DNA of 64,000 nucleotides from an uncultured Lachnospiraceae bacterium (GTDB lineage Bacteria > Bacillota > Clostridia > Lachnospirales > Lachnospiraceae): the NCBI GenBank assembly GCA_910577045.1, contig CAJTLB010000005.1, forward strand, positions 161,754-225,753. The letters run 5' to 3'. The position numbers and the translations under genes are program-made. The notes under the pieces were generated by a model. The model made no database searches, was not told where the DNA came from, and saw nothing but the letters and a program-made list of their open reading frames with translations. Numbering within the stretch: the stretch's first letter is position 1; the number at the start of each line of letters is the position of its first letter. Below, one piece after another: positions 1 to 9,804 of the stretch.

Positions 1-644
1 GGCACCTTTCCTATAGATATTATTTCTAATGCCAGCCTGCTTGTTAAAGCTGCTGCAATTCCTTGCCTTCTATATTCTGGCAACACATCTATACCAATTT
101 GGTACATACTATCGCAATCTGCAGAACAACCAGCTAACCCAATTAATTTTCCTTCTTGGTAAGCACCTGCCCCAAGCATATCCAACTGCTTCCGTTTTTC
201 ACAAAGGGCATTGCTCCATTCTGGCTGGTATAATTCTTTAAAATCTTTTTGGTATAATATTTTAATTTGATAATTGCATGGCTGCTCTTTTAATTGTTGA
301 ATATCTGGAAGGAAATATTCTGCCATAAAACAAATTCTTTTTCCCTTTTGTTGCAACATATCATTTAATACATGGAAATTTGGCGTTTCAAAGCAATGTT
401 CTATGGAATATTTATTAATATATGCTGTTACCCCATCTATAAACTCTTCTGCTACAGAGGCAACAATATTATTCCCATAAGAAACTAAATTACATACAAA
501 TGGTAATTCCAAATACCTCCTGGCTTTCTTATGTTCCTTTGAAACTACTACGACATTTGTAGTTTTACTAAAATCATTTGGGCTGCAATTATTATCATAG
601 GCAGACTGCTGCATTGCTATTTCCCATATTTCTTTATTTGTCAT
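1..644 (-). CDS. GNAT-family N-acetyltransferase (partial, 3' end outside window)
   Basis: The frame is open from an ATG at 644 to the window edge, about 214 codons, so the C-terminus is missing. An AGGAGG site lies about 8 bases before the ATG. The last visible part has the acetyl-CoA binding motif A of GNAT enzymes (IGIDVLPEYRRQGIAAALTS), the expected V-x-P-x-x-R-x-x-G-I-x pattern. The first 130 residues are a family-specific extension, as in two-part GNAT proteins. Substrate unknown. The fold is seen in sequence; the activity is inferred. Confidence 0.8.
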   Translation of the reverse strand, partial: MTNKEIWEIAMQQSAYDNNCSPNDFSKTTNVVVVSKEHKKARRYLELPFVCNLVSYGNNIVASVAEEFIDGVTAYINKYSIEHCFETPNFHVLNDMLQQKGKRICFMAEYFLPDIQQLKEQPCNYQIKILYQKDFKELYQPEWSNALCEKRKQLDMLGAGAYQEGKLIGLAGCSADCDSMYQIGIDVLPEYRRQGIAAALTSRLALEIISIGKV

Positions 645-707
645 ACTTATTCCTCCTGCTTTCCTAGTTTAAAACCTCTTATTTTCTTATTAACCTTAAT
701 TCTCAAC

Positions 708-1391
708 TTATTCTACTAAAACAAATTGCCCTATTCCCTGATTCCAAATTAATATTTCTAAAATATCTTCCGGGCTTGTTATTTCTTCTTTTGTTGTTAC
801 AATTAATGAATTGTCATCCACAAAAGAAAGATATCCCTTATCTAAATCCACATTACTTATTGGAAGTTCTATCCACTTTCCGTCTTTAATCGCATAAAGT
901 TGGGCCTCTTGTGTTGATATGCCTTGATATGTTGTTGTGCCTAAAAATAATACTCTATTTTCTCCACTATTTGTATGTAAACAATTAATAATTACTTTAT
1001 CTGCTGCAAACTCATGGTATGCGACTACTTCCATAGAATCTGCTGATAAAAGAAGCCCTGCCGTGCGATCAAGCCCTCCCGCATGAGGCGTATTCTGCAA
1101 CTTACATAACACCAATATTTCATCTACTTTTTGTGGGGCTGATTCTTTTTGCGAATTTACATCCTTTTGTGAAAAAGAACCATAATAAATCTGATCTATT
1201 ACAATATCTGACCTATTAATACTTGTATCCTCTACATTTTCTTTCACTTTATCTATAATCCAATTATTTATTTCAGCAAACATCTCCGCATAAGAAGTCT
1301 CTTTTGCAGCTATACAAGATGAACAAAATATGGTTGCCAATAATACAAACCCAAAAACTATCCCTGCTTTATTTTTTATTTTAACTATCAT
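708..1391 (-). CDS. Exported or lipid-anchored protein of unknown function
   Basis: 227 residues with a typical N-terminal export signal: Lys-rich start, then a hydrophobic stretch at about residues 11-26 ending in FCSSCIAA. The Cys at 26 could be lipidated, but the lipobox is weak, so cleavage as a secreted protein is equally possible. The mature part is soluble, mixed alpha/beta in composition, with no motif I recognise. A good AAGGAG site precedes the start. It is separated from the upstream pap gene by a strong terminator, so it is probably transcribed alone. Confidence 0.65.
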   Translation of the reverse strand: MIVKIKNKAGIVFGFVLLATIFCSSCIAAKETSYAEMFAEINNWIIDKVKENVEDTSINRSDIVIDQIYYGSFSQKDVNSQKESAPQKVDEILVLCKLQNTPHAGGLDRTAGLLLSADSMEVVAYHEFAADKVIINCLHTNSGENRVLFLGTTTYQGISTQEAQLYAIKDGKWIELPISNVDLDKGYLSFVDDNSLIVTTKEEITSPEDILEILIWNQGIGQFVLVE

Positions 1392-1463
1392 TTTATTTTT
1401 CTCCTTGCTTCTCCACCATACAATTTTTTAACTATTTTTTCTATTTTTATTTTCTTCATACTA

Positions 1464-1500
1464 ATATAGAAAATAGGCAGGCAGCACCAGCCGCCTGCCC
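1464..1500 (-). terminator. Rho-independent terminator after pap
   Basis: A 10-bp GC-rich stem (arms 1476-1485 and 1490-1499, one G-U pair on the minus strand) with a 4-base loop is followed on the minus strand by a T-rich tract. It lies 13 bases past the pap stop codon. Confidence 0.85.
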
Positions 1501-1512
1501 ATTTCTTCCTTT

Positions 1513-3003
1513 TTACTTCTTTCTTTTCTCTATTTCTTTTTCCATTGCTTCTACTACCGTTTTCAATACTTTTACCCTAGCATAATATTTTGAATTTGCC
1601 TCTACAATTTCCCATGGTGCATAGGTAGTTGAGGTACGGACTAACATTTCATCAACGGCTTTCTCATATTCATCCCATTTTTCTCTATTCCGCCAGTCTT
1701 CATCTGTAATTTTCCATTGCTTCGCCGGGTTTTCCATACGTTCTTTAAACCGTCTTTCTTGTTCGTCTTTATCAATATGGAGCCAGAATTTTAATACAAT
1801 ACAGCCAGAATTTGTTAAATGTTCTTCCATTTCATTAATTTCTTGGTATGCCCGTTTCCATTCTGCCTCGCTGCAAAAACCTTCAATCCGTTCTACCATA
1901 ACCCTGCCATACCATGTCCGGTCAAATATAGCAATATGCCCTGCTTTTGGCATATTATTCCAAAAACGCCACAGATAATGATGGGCCTTCTCTGTGTCAT
2001 TTGGTGAAGCCGTTGGGTTTACTTGGTACCCCCTTGGGTCCATATGGCTGGTAAGCCGTTTAATAGCCCCGCCCTTCCCGCCGGCATCCCAGCCTTCGAA
2101 GCAAATTACTACGGGAATTCTCAGCCGATATAACTCACTATGCAGTATTTCCATTTTCTTTTGTAAGGAATCCAATTTTTGTTTATATTCTTTATTACTT
2201 AATGCCTTTGATAAATCAACCCCAGATAATACCCCACTCTTATATTTATCTACTACTTTTGCTGCCTTTTTCTCACTTTTTGTAAGCGCAGCCTTCTTTT
2301 CCAATTCTTTCTCTAACCTAGCTGTTACAGAAGAAATAATTTTTAATGCCGCATAATTTTTATCCATTGCCTCCACAATAACCCAAGGCGCATAATCCAT
2401 ATCCGTTTTTTCTAGCATTTCTTCATTTATTTTCAAATATTCACTATATTCCTTATTTCTTTTCCAGTCTGCCTCTGTCACTTTCCATGCTGTCTCTTTA
2501 GAATCCTCTAAAAGCTTAAAACGCTTTTTTTGTTCTTCCTTTGATATATACAAGAAAAACTTTATAATCACTGTGCCATCGTCTGTAAGCTGGCGTTCAA
2601 AGGAAAGAATATCATGAAAAGCGCTTGGCAATTCCTCTTTTTTTGTAATTTTATCAAACCTATCTACTAATACCCTTCTGTACCAGCTCCGGTCAAATAT
2701 AGCAAACCTGCCCTTTGCAGGAATCTTTGTCCAATAACGCCATAAAAATGGATGCAGCCTTTCATCCTCTGATTCCTTGTTACTTGTATAAACAGAAAAC
2801 CCTCTTGGGTCCATTGCTTGGATTAAACGGTTAATTTGTGTCCCCTTGCCCGCCGCACCAAATCCTTCAAATACAATAATTACCGGAATCCCGGCTTCCT
2901 TACACTGTCTTTGTAAAACAGAAAGTTTTGCACTCTCTTCCTCAAGCCTTGCTTTATACTCCTTCCCTTGGCATTTCTTTTTTAAATCAATTTTTTCCAG
3001 CAT
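1513..3003 (-). CDS. pap: Polyphosphate:AMP phosphotransferase (two-domain PPK2)
   Basis: 496 residues made of two tandem PPK2 domains, as in class II PPK2 enzymes (PAP), which transfer phosphate from polyphosphate to AMP to make ADP. Each half has its own Walker A-like loop: FEGFGAAGKGTQ near residue 45 and FEGWDAGGKGG near residue 302. Each also has the PPK2 aspartate/arginine motif (FDRSWYRRV and FDRTWYGRV). In the C-terminal half these match the consensus better (GWDAGGKGG), so that half is probably the catalytic one, as known for the family. Start supported by AAGGAGG. Followed by a strong terminator. Cytoplasmic, energy and polyphosphate metabolism. Confidence 0.92.
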   Translation of the reverse strand: MLEKIDLKKKCQGKEYKARLEEESAKLSVLQRQCKEAGIPVIIVFEGFGAAGKGTQINRLIQAMDPRGFSVYTSNKESEDERLHPFLWRYWTKIPAKGRFAIFDRSWYRRVLVDRFDKITKKEELPSAFHDILSFERQLTDDGTVIIKFFLYISKEEQKKRFKLLEDSKETAWKVTEADWKRNKEYSEYLKINEEMLEKTDMDYAPWVIVEAMDKNYAALKIISSVTARLEKELEKKAALTKSEKKAAKVVDKYKSGVLSGVDLSKALSNKEYKQKLDSLQKKMEILHSELYRLRIPVVICFEGWDAGGKGGAIKRLTSHMDPRGYQVNPTASPNDTEKAHHYLWRFWNNMPKAGHIAIFDRTWYGRVMVERIEGFCSEAEWKRAYQEINEMEEHLTNSGCIVLKFWLHIDKDEQERRFKERMENPAKQWKITDEDWRNREKWDEYEKAVDEMLVRTSTTYAPWEIVEANSKYYARVKVLKTVVEAMEKEIEKRKK

Positions 3004-3113
3004 AGTAGAGTCCTCCTTGTTCTTTTATTCTCTCCGCAAAATAAACTGTTATCCTTATTTTACTATAAAATTGAGAAAAATAATAGAAAATTTTACAAAA
3101 CTTTCCTGCTAGA

Positions 3114-3143
3114 TTGACAGTCTTACGACATCTATGATATAAT
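3114..3143 (+). promoter_or_regulatory. Sigma-A-type promoter of the methyltransferase gene
   Basis: A perfect -35 TTGACA (3114-3119) and a perfect -10 TATAAT (3138-3143) are separated by 18 bases, 33 bases upstream of the ATG at 3176. An AAAGGA ribosome site lies between. Confidence 0.85.
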
Positions 3144-3175
3144 GGCTCCAATTATCTTTAGAAAGGACTATTATT

Positions 3176-4039
3176 ATGTGGGTTGCAAATGAATGGAAGG
3201 ACTATGAAGTACTGGACACCTCAGAAGGAGAAAAATTAGAGCGTTGGGGAGATTTTTTATTAGTGCGTCCCGATCCACAAGTTATTTGGAATACCCCTAA
3301 AAGCCATAAGGGTTGGCAGACTAAAAATGCACACTATCACCGCAGTAATAAAGGAGGCGGCGAATGGGAATTTTTCCATCTGCCAGAACAATGGTCTATT
3401 TCTTATAAAGGCTTAACATTCCATTTAAAACCCTTTAGTTTTAAACATACTGGCCTATTCCCTGAACAAGCTACTAACTGGGATTGGTTTTCTAATAAAA
3501 TCCGGCTTGCCAAACGGCAAATCCGGGTGCTAAACTTATTTGCCTATACGGGTGGGGCCACAATTGCCGCTGCAAAAGCTGGCGCAAATGTTACACATGT
3601 AGATGCCTCTAAAGGAATGGTCGCATGGGCAAAAGAAAATGCACTATCAAGCGGCCTTGCCAACGCACCTATCCGTTGGATCGTAGATGACTGTATTAAA
3701 TTTGTGGAACGTGAAATCCGCCGCGGCAGCCATTATGATGCGATTATTATGGACCCTCCTTCTTATGGCAGGGGCCCTAAAGGAGAAATTTGGAAAATAG
3801 AAGATGCTATTTATCCTCTGGTACAATTATGTACAAAACTATTATCAGAGCAGCCTCTCTTTTTCTTAATCAACTCTTATACCACTGGGTTTGCCCCCTC
3901 TGTATTAAGTTACTTGCTTGGTTGTGAAGTAGTACCTAAATTTGGTGGCAATGTATATGCAGACGAAGTGGGGCTTCCTGTTACAGAATCTGGCTTAGTG
4001 CTTCCCTGCGGTTCCTCTGGAAGATGGGAATGGGAATAA
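3176..4039 (+). CDS. Class I SAM-dependent methyltransferase, RlmI/RlmK-like
   Basis: 287 residues. The Rossmann SAM-binding motif I is at about residue 120 (LNLFAYTGGATIAAAKAG), followed by the acidic strand end (VTHVDASKGM) and the catalytic-type motif DPPSYGRG near residue 198. This set is typical of COG1092 proteins that methylate rRNA cytosine or guanine (RlmI/RlmK-related). The short version here lacks the N-terminal PUA domain of RlmI. It has its own strong promoter and converges on the AI-2E transporter gene with a 3-base gap. Family sure, exact RNA target not. Confidence 0.85.
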   Translation: MWVANEWKDYEVLDTSEGEKLERWGDFLLVRPDPQVIWNTPKSHKGWQTKNAHYHRSNKGGGEWEFFHLPEQWSISYKGLTFHLKPFSFKHTGLFPEQATNWDWFSNKIRLAKRQIRVLNLFAYTGGATIAAAKAGANVTHVDASKGMVAWAKENALSSGLANAPIRWIVDDCIKFVEREIRRGSHYDAIIMDPPSYGRGPKGEIWKIEDAIYPLVQLCTKLLSEQPLFFLINSYTTGFAPSVLSYLLGCEVVPKFGGNVYADEVGLPVTESGLVLPCGSSGRWEWE

Positions 4040-4042
4040 TCC

Positions 4043-5356
4043 TCATTCCTTTTTCTCTTTTTCCTCTGTTTCTTTTTCTTTCTTCCTTATTTTTTTAAAC
4101 AGCCCATCTTTTTCCTCTGCTCCTTTTTGATAAATTAACATGTTATTTTTATTAATATATTCTACTGTACAATAATCAGAAGATGCCACTGGCAAATTTT
4201 TCTTTCGAAGCAGCCATTCTGTAAAGGTTTTCACAATATAATAAATTACTGCAAATACAGGTACTCCTAACAGCATACCCGCAAACCCAAATAAACCACC
4301 ACCAAGCAAAATAGAAAATACTACCCAAAATGCTGACAGGCCTGTAGAATCCCCTAATATCTTAGGCCCTAGAATATTCCCATCTACTTGTTGTAATGCC
4401 ACAATAAATATTACAAAATAAATCCCTTGTTTCCAGTCTACTAAAAAAATCAGCAATGCGCTTGGTATTGCACCTATATATGGGCCAAAAAATGGAATAA
4501 TATTTGTTACCCCTACAATTACGCTTACTAAAACAGTATATGGGGTCTTCATAAGATATAAGCCAATAAAGCAAATAATCCCTATAATTAATGAATCAAT
4601 TAACTTTCCTGAAATAAACCCGCCAAAAATACGGTTGCTTTGGCGCAACACCGTTAATACATTATTTGCTAAATGAGGTTTTAAAACGGCATAAAGCATT
4701 TTCTTCCCCTGCCCAATAAATTTCTCTTTACTCATTAAAACATAAACAGAAACAATAATCCCAATTAACATATTAAAAAAATAATTAAATACGCCAATAA
4801 TCCCATTCGTCAGCCTAGATAAGAAAATATTTAATTGTGGCAAAAGCTCTGTGCTAACCCAAGCCTCTAAATGCTGCATAACTCTTCCATACGCTTCATC
4901 GGAAAGCATCTGCATCTCTGGATGATCTTCTAAAAGGCCCTCTACAGATTTTTGTACCTGCCTAATATAAGAAGGAAAAGAATCAATAATCACTGCTATA
5001 CTTTCTGCCAGCCTTGGCAATACCAAAACTAATAAACCACTAATTGTTATAATGGCAATTAATAATGCAATTAAGACAGAACAGCCTTTTGCAATTTTTT
5101 TTACATGGCTTTTATTTTCTAAATGCTCCCCCAATACTACATTTAATTTACGGTTCCAGAAATTCGCAATTGGCCCCAATAAATAAGCAATTACCAACCC
5201 ATAAATCACTGGCGACAAAATCTTTATAATTTTCCCAAATAACAGCCCAACGCTATTTAACCGGAAAATAAAAAAGAAAAATAAAACACTAGCTGCCACT
5301 ACACAAAATGCGGTTATTCCCCATATGGCATATTGTTTATGGTCGTCTTTAAACAT
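4043..5356 (-). CDS. AI-2E family transporter (membrane permease)
   Basis: About 437 residues with the hallmark AI-2E layout: paired N-terminal membrane helices, a long soluble segment (about residues 130-190), then five or so hydrophobic helices with the PFFGPYIGAIPS signature. The start is placed at 5356 (MFKDDH) because a GGAGG lies just before it; the longer open frame from 5392 has no ribosome site. The C-terminal tail is highly charged (Lys/Glu). Family members export autoinducer-2 or act as Na+/H+ antiporters; the substrate here cannot be told. Confidence 0.85.
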   Translation of the reverse strand: MFKDDHKQYAIWGITAFCVVAASVLFFFFIFRLNSVGLLFGKIIKILSPVIYGLVIAYLLGPIANFWNRKLNVVLGEHLENKSHVKKIAKGCSVLIALLIAIITISGLLVLVLPRLAESIAVIIDSFPSYIRQVQKSVEGLLEDHPEMQMLSDEAYGRVMQHLEAWVSTELLPQLNIFLSRLTNGIIGVFNYFFNMLIGIIVSVYVLMSKEKFIGQGKKMLYAVLKPHLANNVLTVLRQSNRIFGGFISGKLIDSLIIGIICFIGLYLMKTPYTVLVSVIVGVTNIIPFFGPYIGAIPSALLIFLVDWKQGIYFVIFIVALQQVDGNILGPKILGDSTGLSAFWVVFSILLGGGLFGFAGMLLGVPVFAVIYYIVKTFTEWLLRKKNLPVASSDYCTVEYINKNNMLIYQKGAEEKDGLFKKIRKKEKETEEKEKKE

Positions 5357-5499
5357 ATTTTTTCCTCCTAAGCACGAAATATTTCCATCCATATCTTATA
5401 TTTTACCTTCAAAAGTAATTTCCGTCAAATTTTTAGTAAAAAGAATTTCATAATCCACTCTATTAGTTAATACAGATAATTTGTACTATGAATGTTTAC

Positions 5500-5528
5500 T
5501 TTACGAATTCATTATTTCATGGTACTAT
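5500..5528 (+). promoter_or_regulatory. Likely promoter of the hydrogenase operon
   Basis: -35-like TTTACG (5500-5505) and -10-like TACTAT (5523-5528) are 17 bases apart, about 60 bases before the first gene. An inverted repeat ATGAAT/ATTCAT (about 5489-5513) overlaps the -35 and could be a repressor site; a redox regulator such as Rex would be the obvious candidate but its consensus is not clearly present. The operon starts with a strong AAAGGAGG ribosome site. Confidence 0.5.
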
Positions 5529-5589
5529 AGTTGTATGAAGATTTATAGAAATATCAAAATATTCCAAATTTAGCAAAGGAGGAAACAAA

Positions 5590-6105
5590 ATGTCTGAAAC
5601 ACCCCTTCATCCATTTAAGGGAACCCCAGCGCAAAAACGCCAACTTGAAGAAGTGATTGAACGGCATCTAAACCAACCTGGCGGCCTTATGCCAGTTCTT
5701 CAGGAAGCCCAAGAAATCTATGGGTATTTGCCTATTGAAGTCCAAACAATGGTTGCAGATGGCTTATCGATTTCCCTTTCTGAAGTTTATGGCGTGGCTA
5801 CGTTTTACTCCCAATTCTCCTTAACCCCAAAAGGAGAAAACCGGATTAGTGTCTGCCTCGGTACTGCCTGTTATGTAAAAGGTGCTGATAGAATACTGGC
5901 TGCCATTGAAAAGAAACTTGGCATTAAATCGGGGGAATGTACGCCAGACGGGCTTTTTTCCTTGGATTCTACCCGTTGTATCGGCGCATGTGGCCTTGCA
6001 CCAGTTATTATGATCAATGATGATGTGTATGGCAGGGTAACGCCAGACCAAATTGACCAGATCATTGATAGTTATGCCTTAAAGAAGGGAGGGAAAGCCG
6101 GATGA
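5590..6105 (+). CDS. hydC: Bifurcating [FeFe]-hydrogenase subunit HydC (NuoE-like)
   Basis: 171 residues of the 24-kDa NuoE/thioredoxin-like ferredoxin family. The four [2Fe-2S] cysteines are visible in CLGTACYVKGAD (near 98) and CIGACGLAP (near 139). It is the small electron-transfer subunit of the HydABC complex, which couples oxidation of NADH and reduced ferredoxin to H2 formation (or the reverse). It overlaps the next gene by 4 bases, so the two are translationally coupled. Confidence 0.93.
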   Translation: MSETPLHPFKGTPAQKRQLEEVIERHLNQPGGLMPVLQEAQEIYGYLPIEVQTMVADGLSISLSEVYGVATFYSQFSLTPKGENRISVCLGTACYVKGADRILAAIEKKLGIKSGECTPDGLFSLDSTRCIGACGLAPVIMINDDVYGRVTPDQIDQIIDSYALKKGGKAG

Positions 6106-7997
6106 TGACAATAGAAGAACTAAACCGGATTAAAGCTGCAAAGGAAGAACTTGTTATGGTCCGTACAGTTATCCGGGAACAAGGCGAACTTCTTGCACAA
6201 AAAACAGGATACCGTAAACAGGTATTAGTCTGTGGTGGCACTGGCTGTACCTCCTCAGGAAGCCAAAAAGTTATAAAAGCCTTAGAAGAATCTCTAAAAA
6301 CTCATGGACTGGAAAAGGAAATTTTAGTCGTAAAAACTGGCTGTTTCGGCTTATGTGCCTTAGGCCCTATCCTAATTGTTTACCCAGAAGGTGCTTTTTA
6401 TAGCCAAGCTACGCCAGAAGGTGTTTCCCGCATTGTAGAAGAACACTTAAAAAATGGCAATGTAGTAACCGATCTTCTCTACCAAGAAACCGTCCATGAA
6501 GATGGAAGTATTATCTCATTAAGCGAAACGAATTTTTATAAAAAACAGCTTCGTGTAGCATTGCGGAATTGTGGTGTTATTGATCCAGAAAATATAGAAG
6601 AATATATTGCAAGAGATGGCTACCAGGCACTTGCTAAAGTTGTTACCTCTATGGAACCAGATGATGTAATCCTTACATTAAATAACTCTGGCTTGCGCGG
6701 AAGAGGTGGCGGCGGTTTCCCTACTGGGAAAAAATGGGCATTTGCCAAAGCCTCTGAAAGTGATATTAAATATGTCTGCTGTAATGCAGATGAAGGAGAT
6801 CCTGGGGCATTTATGGACCGTTCTATCCTAGAAGGCGACCCTCACAGCGTTATCGAAGCTATGGCAATTGCAGGCTACACAATTGGCGCTTCCCAAGGCT
6901 TTGTATACATCCGTGCAGAATACCCAATTGCTGTACAACGCTTAAAAATTGCAATTGACCAGGCACGTGCTTATGGGCTTTTAGGAGAAGATATTTTTGG
7001 CTCTGGTTTTTGTTTTGATATTGAGATCCGTTTAGGGGCAGGTGCTTTTGTCTGTGGTGAAGAAACAGCCCTTATGACTTCCATTGAAGGCCATCGCGGG
7101 GAACCTAGGCCACGCCCGCCATTCCCTGCTGTTAAAGGACTATTTGGCAAACCAACTGTCCTAAATAATGTAGAAACCTATGCAAATATCGCCCAGATTA
7201 TCTTAAAAGGTGCTGACTGGTTTTCTTCTATGGGGACTGCCACTTCCAAAGGCACTAAAGTATTTGCCCTTGGCGGAAAAATCACTAATGTCGGATTAGT
7301 AGAAATCCCAATGGGCACTACATTACGTGAAATTGTAGAAGAAATAGGCGGAGGTATCCCCAATGGGAAAAAATTTAAGGCAGCCCAGACAGGCGGCCCT
7401 TCTGGTGGCTGTATCCCTGCTTGCCATATTGATACCCCGATTGATTATGATAACTTAATCGCATTAGGCTCCATGATGGGATCTGGCGGCTTAATTATCT
7501 TAGATGAAGATACTTGTATGGTTGATATTTCTAAGTTCTATTTAGAATTTACGGTAGATGAATCTTGTGGAAAATGTACTCCTTGCCGGATAGGGACGAG
7601 GCGTCTTTTACAATTCCTTGAAAAAATCACTTCAGGAAAAGGAGAAATGGAGGATATTGAAAAAATAGAAGAACTTGCTTTACATATGAAATCCTCTTCT
7701 TTATGTGCATTAGGCCAGTCCGCACCAAACCCAGTACTTTCTACTATGAAATATTTCCAAGATGAATATATTGCACATATTAAGGATAAGACTTGCCCAG
7801 CAGGTGTCTGCAAATCACTGCTTTCTTATGAGATTAACCCAGAACTTTGCAAAGGCTGTACAAAATGTGCTAGGAATTGCCCAGTTGGTGCTATCCATGG
7901 AACAGTAAAACAAGTACACACTATAGACAAAGATACCTGCATTAAATGCGGCCTATGTGTAAAAAACTGTAAATTTGGAGCTATTTTCAAAAAATAA
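6102..7997 (+). CDS. hydB: Bifurcating [FeFe]-hydrogenase subunit HydB (NuoF-like, NADH/FMN)
   Basis: 631 residues. Order of domains: N-terminal thioredoxin-like [2Fe-2S] domain (CGGTGCTSSG near 44); NuoF core with the Gly-rich NADH loop (GLRGRGGGGFPTGKKW near 197) and FMN site (NADEGDPGAFMD); an SLBB-like segment; the [4Fe-4S] motif ESCGKCTPCRIGT near 486; and a C-terminal pair of [4Fe-4S] motifs (CKGCTKCARNCP, CIKCGLCVKNCK). The extra N- and C-terminal clusters separate HydB from complex I NuoF. It carries the flavin at which electrons are thought to be bifurcated. Middle gene of hydCBA, 11 bases before hydA. Confidence 0.94.
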   Translation: MMTIEELNRIKAAKEELVMVRTVIREQGELLAQKTGYRKQVLVCGGTGCTSSGSQKVIKALEESLKTHGLEKEILVVKTGCFGLCALGPILIVYPEGAFYSQATPEGVSRIVEEHLKNGNVVTDLLYQETVHEDGSIISLSETNFYKKQLRVALRNCGVIDPENIEEYIARDGYQALAKVVTSMEPDDVILTLNNSGLRGRGGGGFPTGKKWAFAKASESDIKYVCCNADEGDPGAFMDRSILEGDPHSVIEAMAIAGYTIGASQGFVYIRAEYPIAVQRLKIAIDQARAYGLLGEDIFGSGFCFDIEIRLGAGAFVCGEETALMTSIEGHRGEPRPRPPFPAVKGLFGKPTVLNNVETYANIAQIILKGADWFSSMGTATSKGTKVFALGGKITNVGLVEIPMGTTLREIVEEIGGGIPNGKKFKAAQTGGPSGGCIPACHIDTPIDYDNLIALGSMMGSGGLIILDEDTCMVDISKFYLEFTVDESCGKCTPCRIGTRRLLQFLEKITSGKGEMEDIEKIEELALHMKSSSLCALGQSAPNPVLSTMKYFQDEYIAHIKDKTCPAGVCKSLLSYEINPELCKGCTKCARNCPVGAIHGTVKQVHTIDKDTCIKCGLCVKNCKFGAIFKK

Positions 7998-8008
7998 AGG
8001 AGGAAACC

Positions 8009-9745
8009 ATGGATACAGTACATTTAAAAATCAACGGGATCCCTGTCGAAGTCCCTGCTGGTTCTACTATCTTACAGGCAGCGAAAGCTGTCCAAATTGA
8101 AATCCCTTCTCTTTGTTATTTAAAAGATATTAACTGCATTGGCGCCTGCCGCGTCTGTGTCGTTGAAATTAAAGGCAGGGCAGGGCTTGTGGCATCTTGT
8201 GTCTATCCAGCCGAAGAAGGTATGGAAGTACTGACAAATACACCTAAAGTACGTGCTTCTAGAAAAACAACGATTGAACTGATTTTATCCAGCCACCATA
8301 AAAAGTGCCTTTCTTGTGTACGGGGAAATAACTGTGAATTACAAAAATTAGCATTTGATTATGGGGTAGATGAAGATCGTTTTAAAGGTGAAGATATTGT
8401 TTATCCTCTTGATGAACTTTCTCCTTATATTGTACGGGATAATAATAAATGTATTCAATGTATGCGTTGTGTGGCAGCCTGCAAAAATGTACAGTCTGTC
8501 TCTGTTATTGGCCCTATTAAGCGTGGATACCATGTCCATGTTGGTTGCGCTTTTGAAAAAAGCCTTGCCGATTCCCCATGTGTTGGATGTGGGCAATGTA
8601 TTGTTGCCTGCCCAGTTGGCGCACTTAATGAAAAAAGCCAAATTGATGCTGTATGGGATGCAATCTCTGACCCCAAAAAGAAAGTCGTATTCTTTACGGC
8701 GCCAAGTATCCGCGCAACCCTTGGAGAAAGCTTTGGCATGCCAATTGGCACAAATGTAGAAGGAAAAATGGTAGCTGCAATCCGGCGCCTTGGCGTAGAT
8801 GCTGTCTTTAACATGGATGTAACCGCTGACTTAACTATTATGGAAGAAGCACATGAATTTGTAGAACGGGTTAAGAAAAAAGGTACTCTCCCTATGTTTA
8901 CTTCCTGCTGCCCAGGCTGGATTAAATTTGTAGAACATTATTTCCCAGAAATGATCCCAAACCTCTCTACTTGTAAATCCCCCCAGCAAATGTTTGGGGC
9001 TGTATTAAAAAGCTATTACTGCCAGAAAACAGGCATATCACCAAAAGATCTGTTTGTTGTCAGTGTTATCCCTTGTACTGCTAAAAAATTTGAAGTTGGC
9101 AGGGAAGAACAACAGACCTTTGACTTCCAAGATGTTGATGTGGCATTAACCACAAGAGAATTAGCCAAAATGATTAAGGGTGCTGGTATTAAATTTACCG
9201 AAATAAAAAATGAAGCTTTCGACTCCCCATTTCATACAGCCAGCGGCGGCGGGGCTATTTTTGGCGCAACTGGCGGCGTTATGGAAGCAGCCTTACGTAC
9301 TGCTGCCACTCTGTTAGATGGCAATTTCAAGAAAATTGATTTCCAAGAAGTCCGTGGCACAGAACCAATTAAAGAGGCTGTTTATGAAGTTGCTGGCATC
9401 GAAGTACGCGTAGCTGTTACCTCTGGGCTTGGAAATGCAAGGAAACTATTAGAGGATATAAAAGCTGGTAAAAGACAATACCATATGGTAGAAGTAATGG
9501 CCTGCCCTGGTGGCTGCATTAATGGTGGCGGCCAGCCAATCCAAAGTGACTCTGTACGTAACTATACAGATTTAAAAGGATTGCGTTCCAAGGCACTTTA
9601 TGACTATGATAAACGTTCTAATTTACGTGTTTCCCATAACAGCCCTGTTGTAAAACAAATTTATGATGAATTCTTTGACGGCCCTGGGAAGCCGCGGGCG
9701 CATAAACTGCTGCATACTACTTATGTAAAGCGAGAAAAGTTTTAA
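8009..9745 (+). CDS. hydA: [FeFe]-hydrogenase catalytic subunit HydA
   Basis: 578 residues. The N-terminal [2Fe-2S] ferredoxin domain (about 1-75) is followed by the His-ligated cluster motif (HHKKCLSCVRGNNC), two [4Fe-4S] motifs (CIQCMRCVAACK, CVGCGQCIVACP) and the H-cluster domain. The three H-cluster signatures are intact: TSCCPGW (L1), PCTAKKFE (L2) and EVMACPGGCINGGGQP (L3). The small subunit-like C-terminal tail is present. It produces or uses H2 in the cytoplasm as part of the HydABC complex. Maturases HydEFG are not in this window. Confidence 0.95.
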   Translation: MDTVHLKINGIPVEVPAGSTILQAAKAVQIEIPSLCYLKDINCIGACRVCVVEIKGRAGLVASCVYPAEEGMEVLTNTPKVRASRKTTIELILSSHHKKCLSCVRGNNCELQKLAFDYGVDEDRFKGEDIVYPLDELSPYIVRDNNKCIQCMRCVAACKNVQSVSVIGPIKRGYHVHVGCAFEKSLADSPCVGCGQCIVACPVGALNEKSQIDAVWDAISDPKKKVVFFTAPSIRATLGESFGMPIGTNVEGKMVAAIRRLGVDAVFNMDVTADLTIMEEAHEFVERVKKKGTLPMFTSCCPGWIKFVEHYFPEMIPNLSTCKSPQQMFGAVLKSYYCQKTGISPKDLFVVSVIPCTAKKFEVGREEQQTFDFQDVDVALTTRELAKMIKGAGIKFTEIKNEAFDSPFHTASGGGAIFGATGGVMEAALRTAATLLDGNFKKIDFQEVRGTEPIKEAVYEVAGIEVRVAVTSGLGNARKLLEDIKAGKRQYHMVEVMACPGGCINGGGQPIQSDSVRNYTDLKGLRSKALYDYDKRSNLRVSHNSPVVKQIYDEFFDGPGKPRAHKLLHTTYVKREKF

Positions 9746-9804
9746 GAATCAACAAGCAAGGATTTCCCTTCCTCTTAGGTAGGGGAAAATTGCTCAAAAC
9801 AATC

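Noticed and set aside
5393..5589. Riboswitch or leader RNA before hydC
   Set aside because: Only the promoter and one inverted repeat are seen; no stable multi-stem structure or terminator pair.
8370..8759. 129-codon plus-strand frame within hydA
   Set aside because: Shifted frame of hydA; the hydA frame carries all iron-sulfur motifs.
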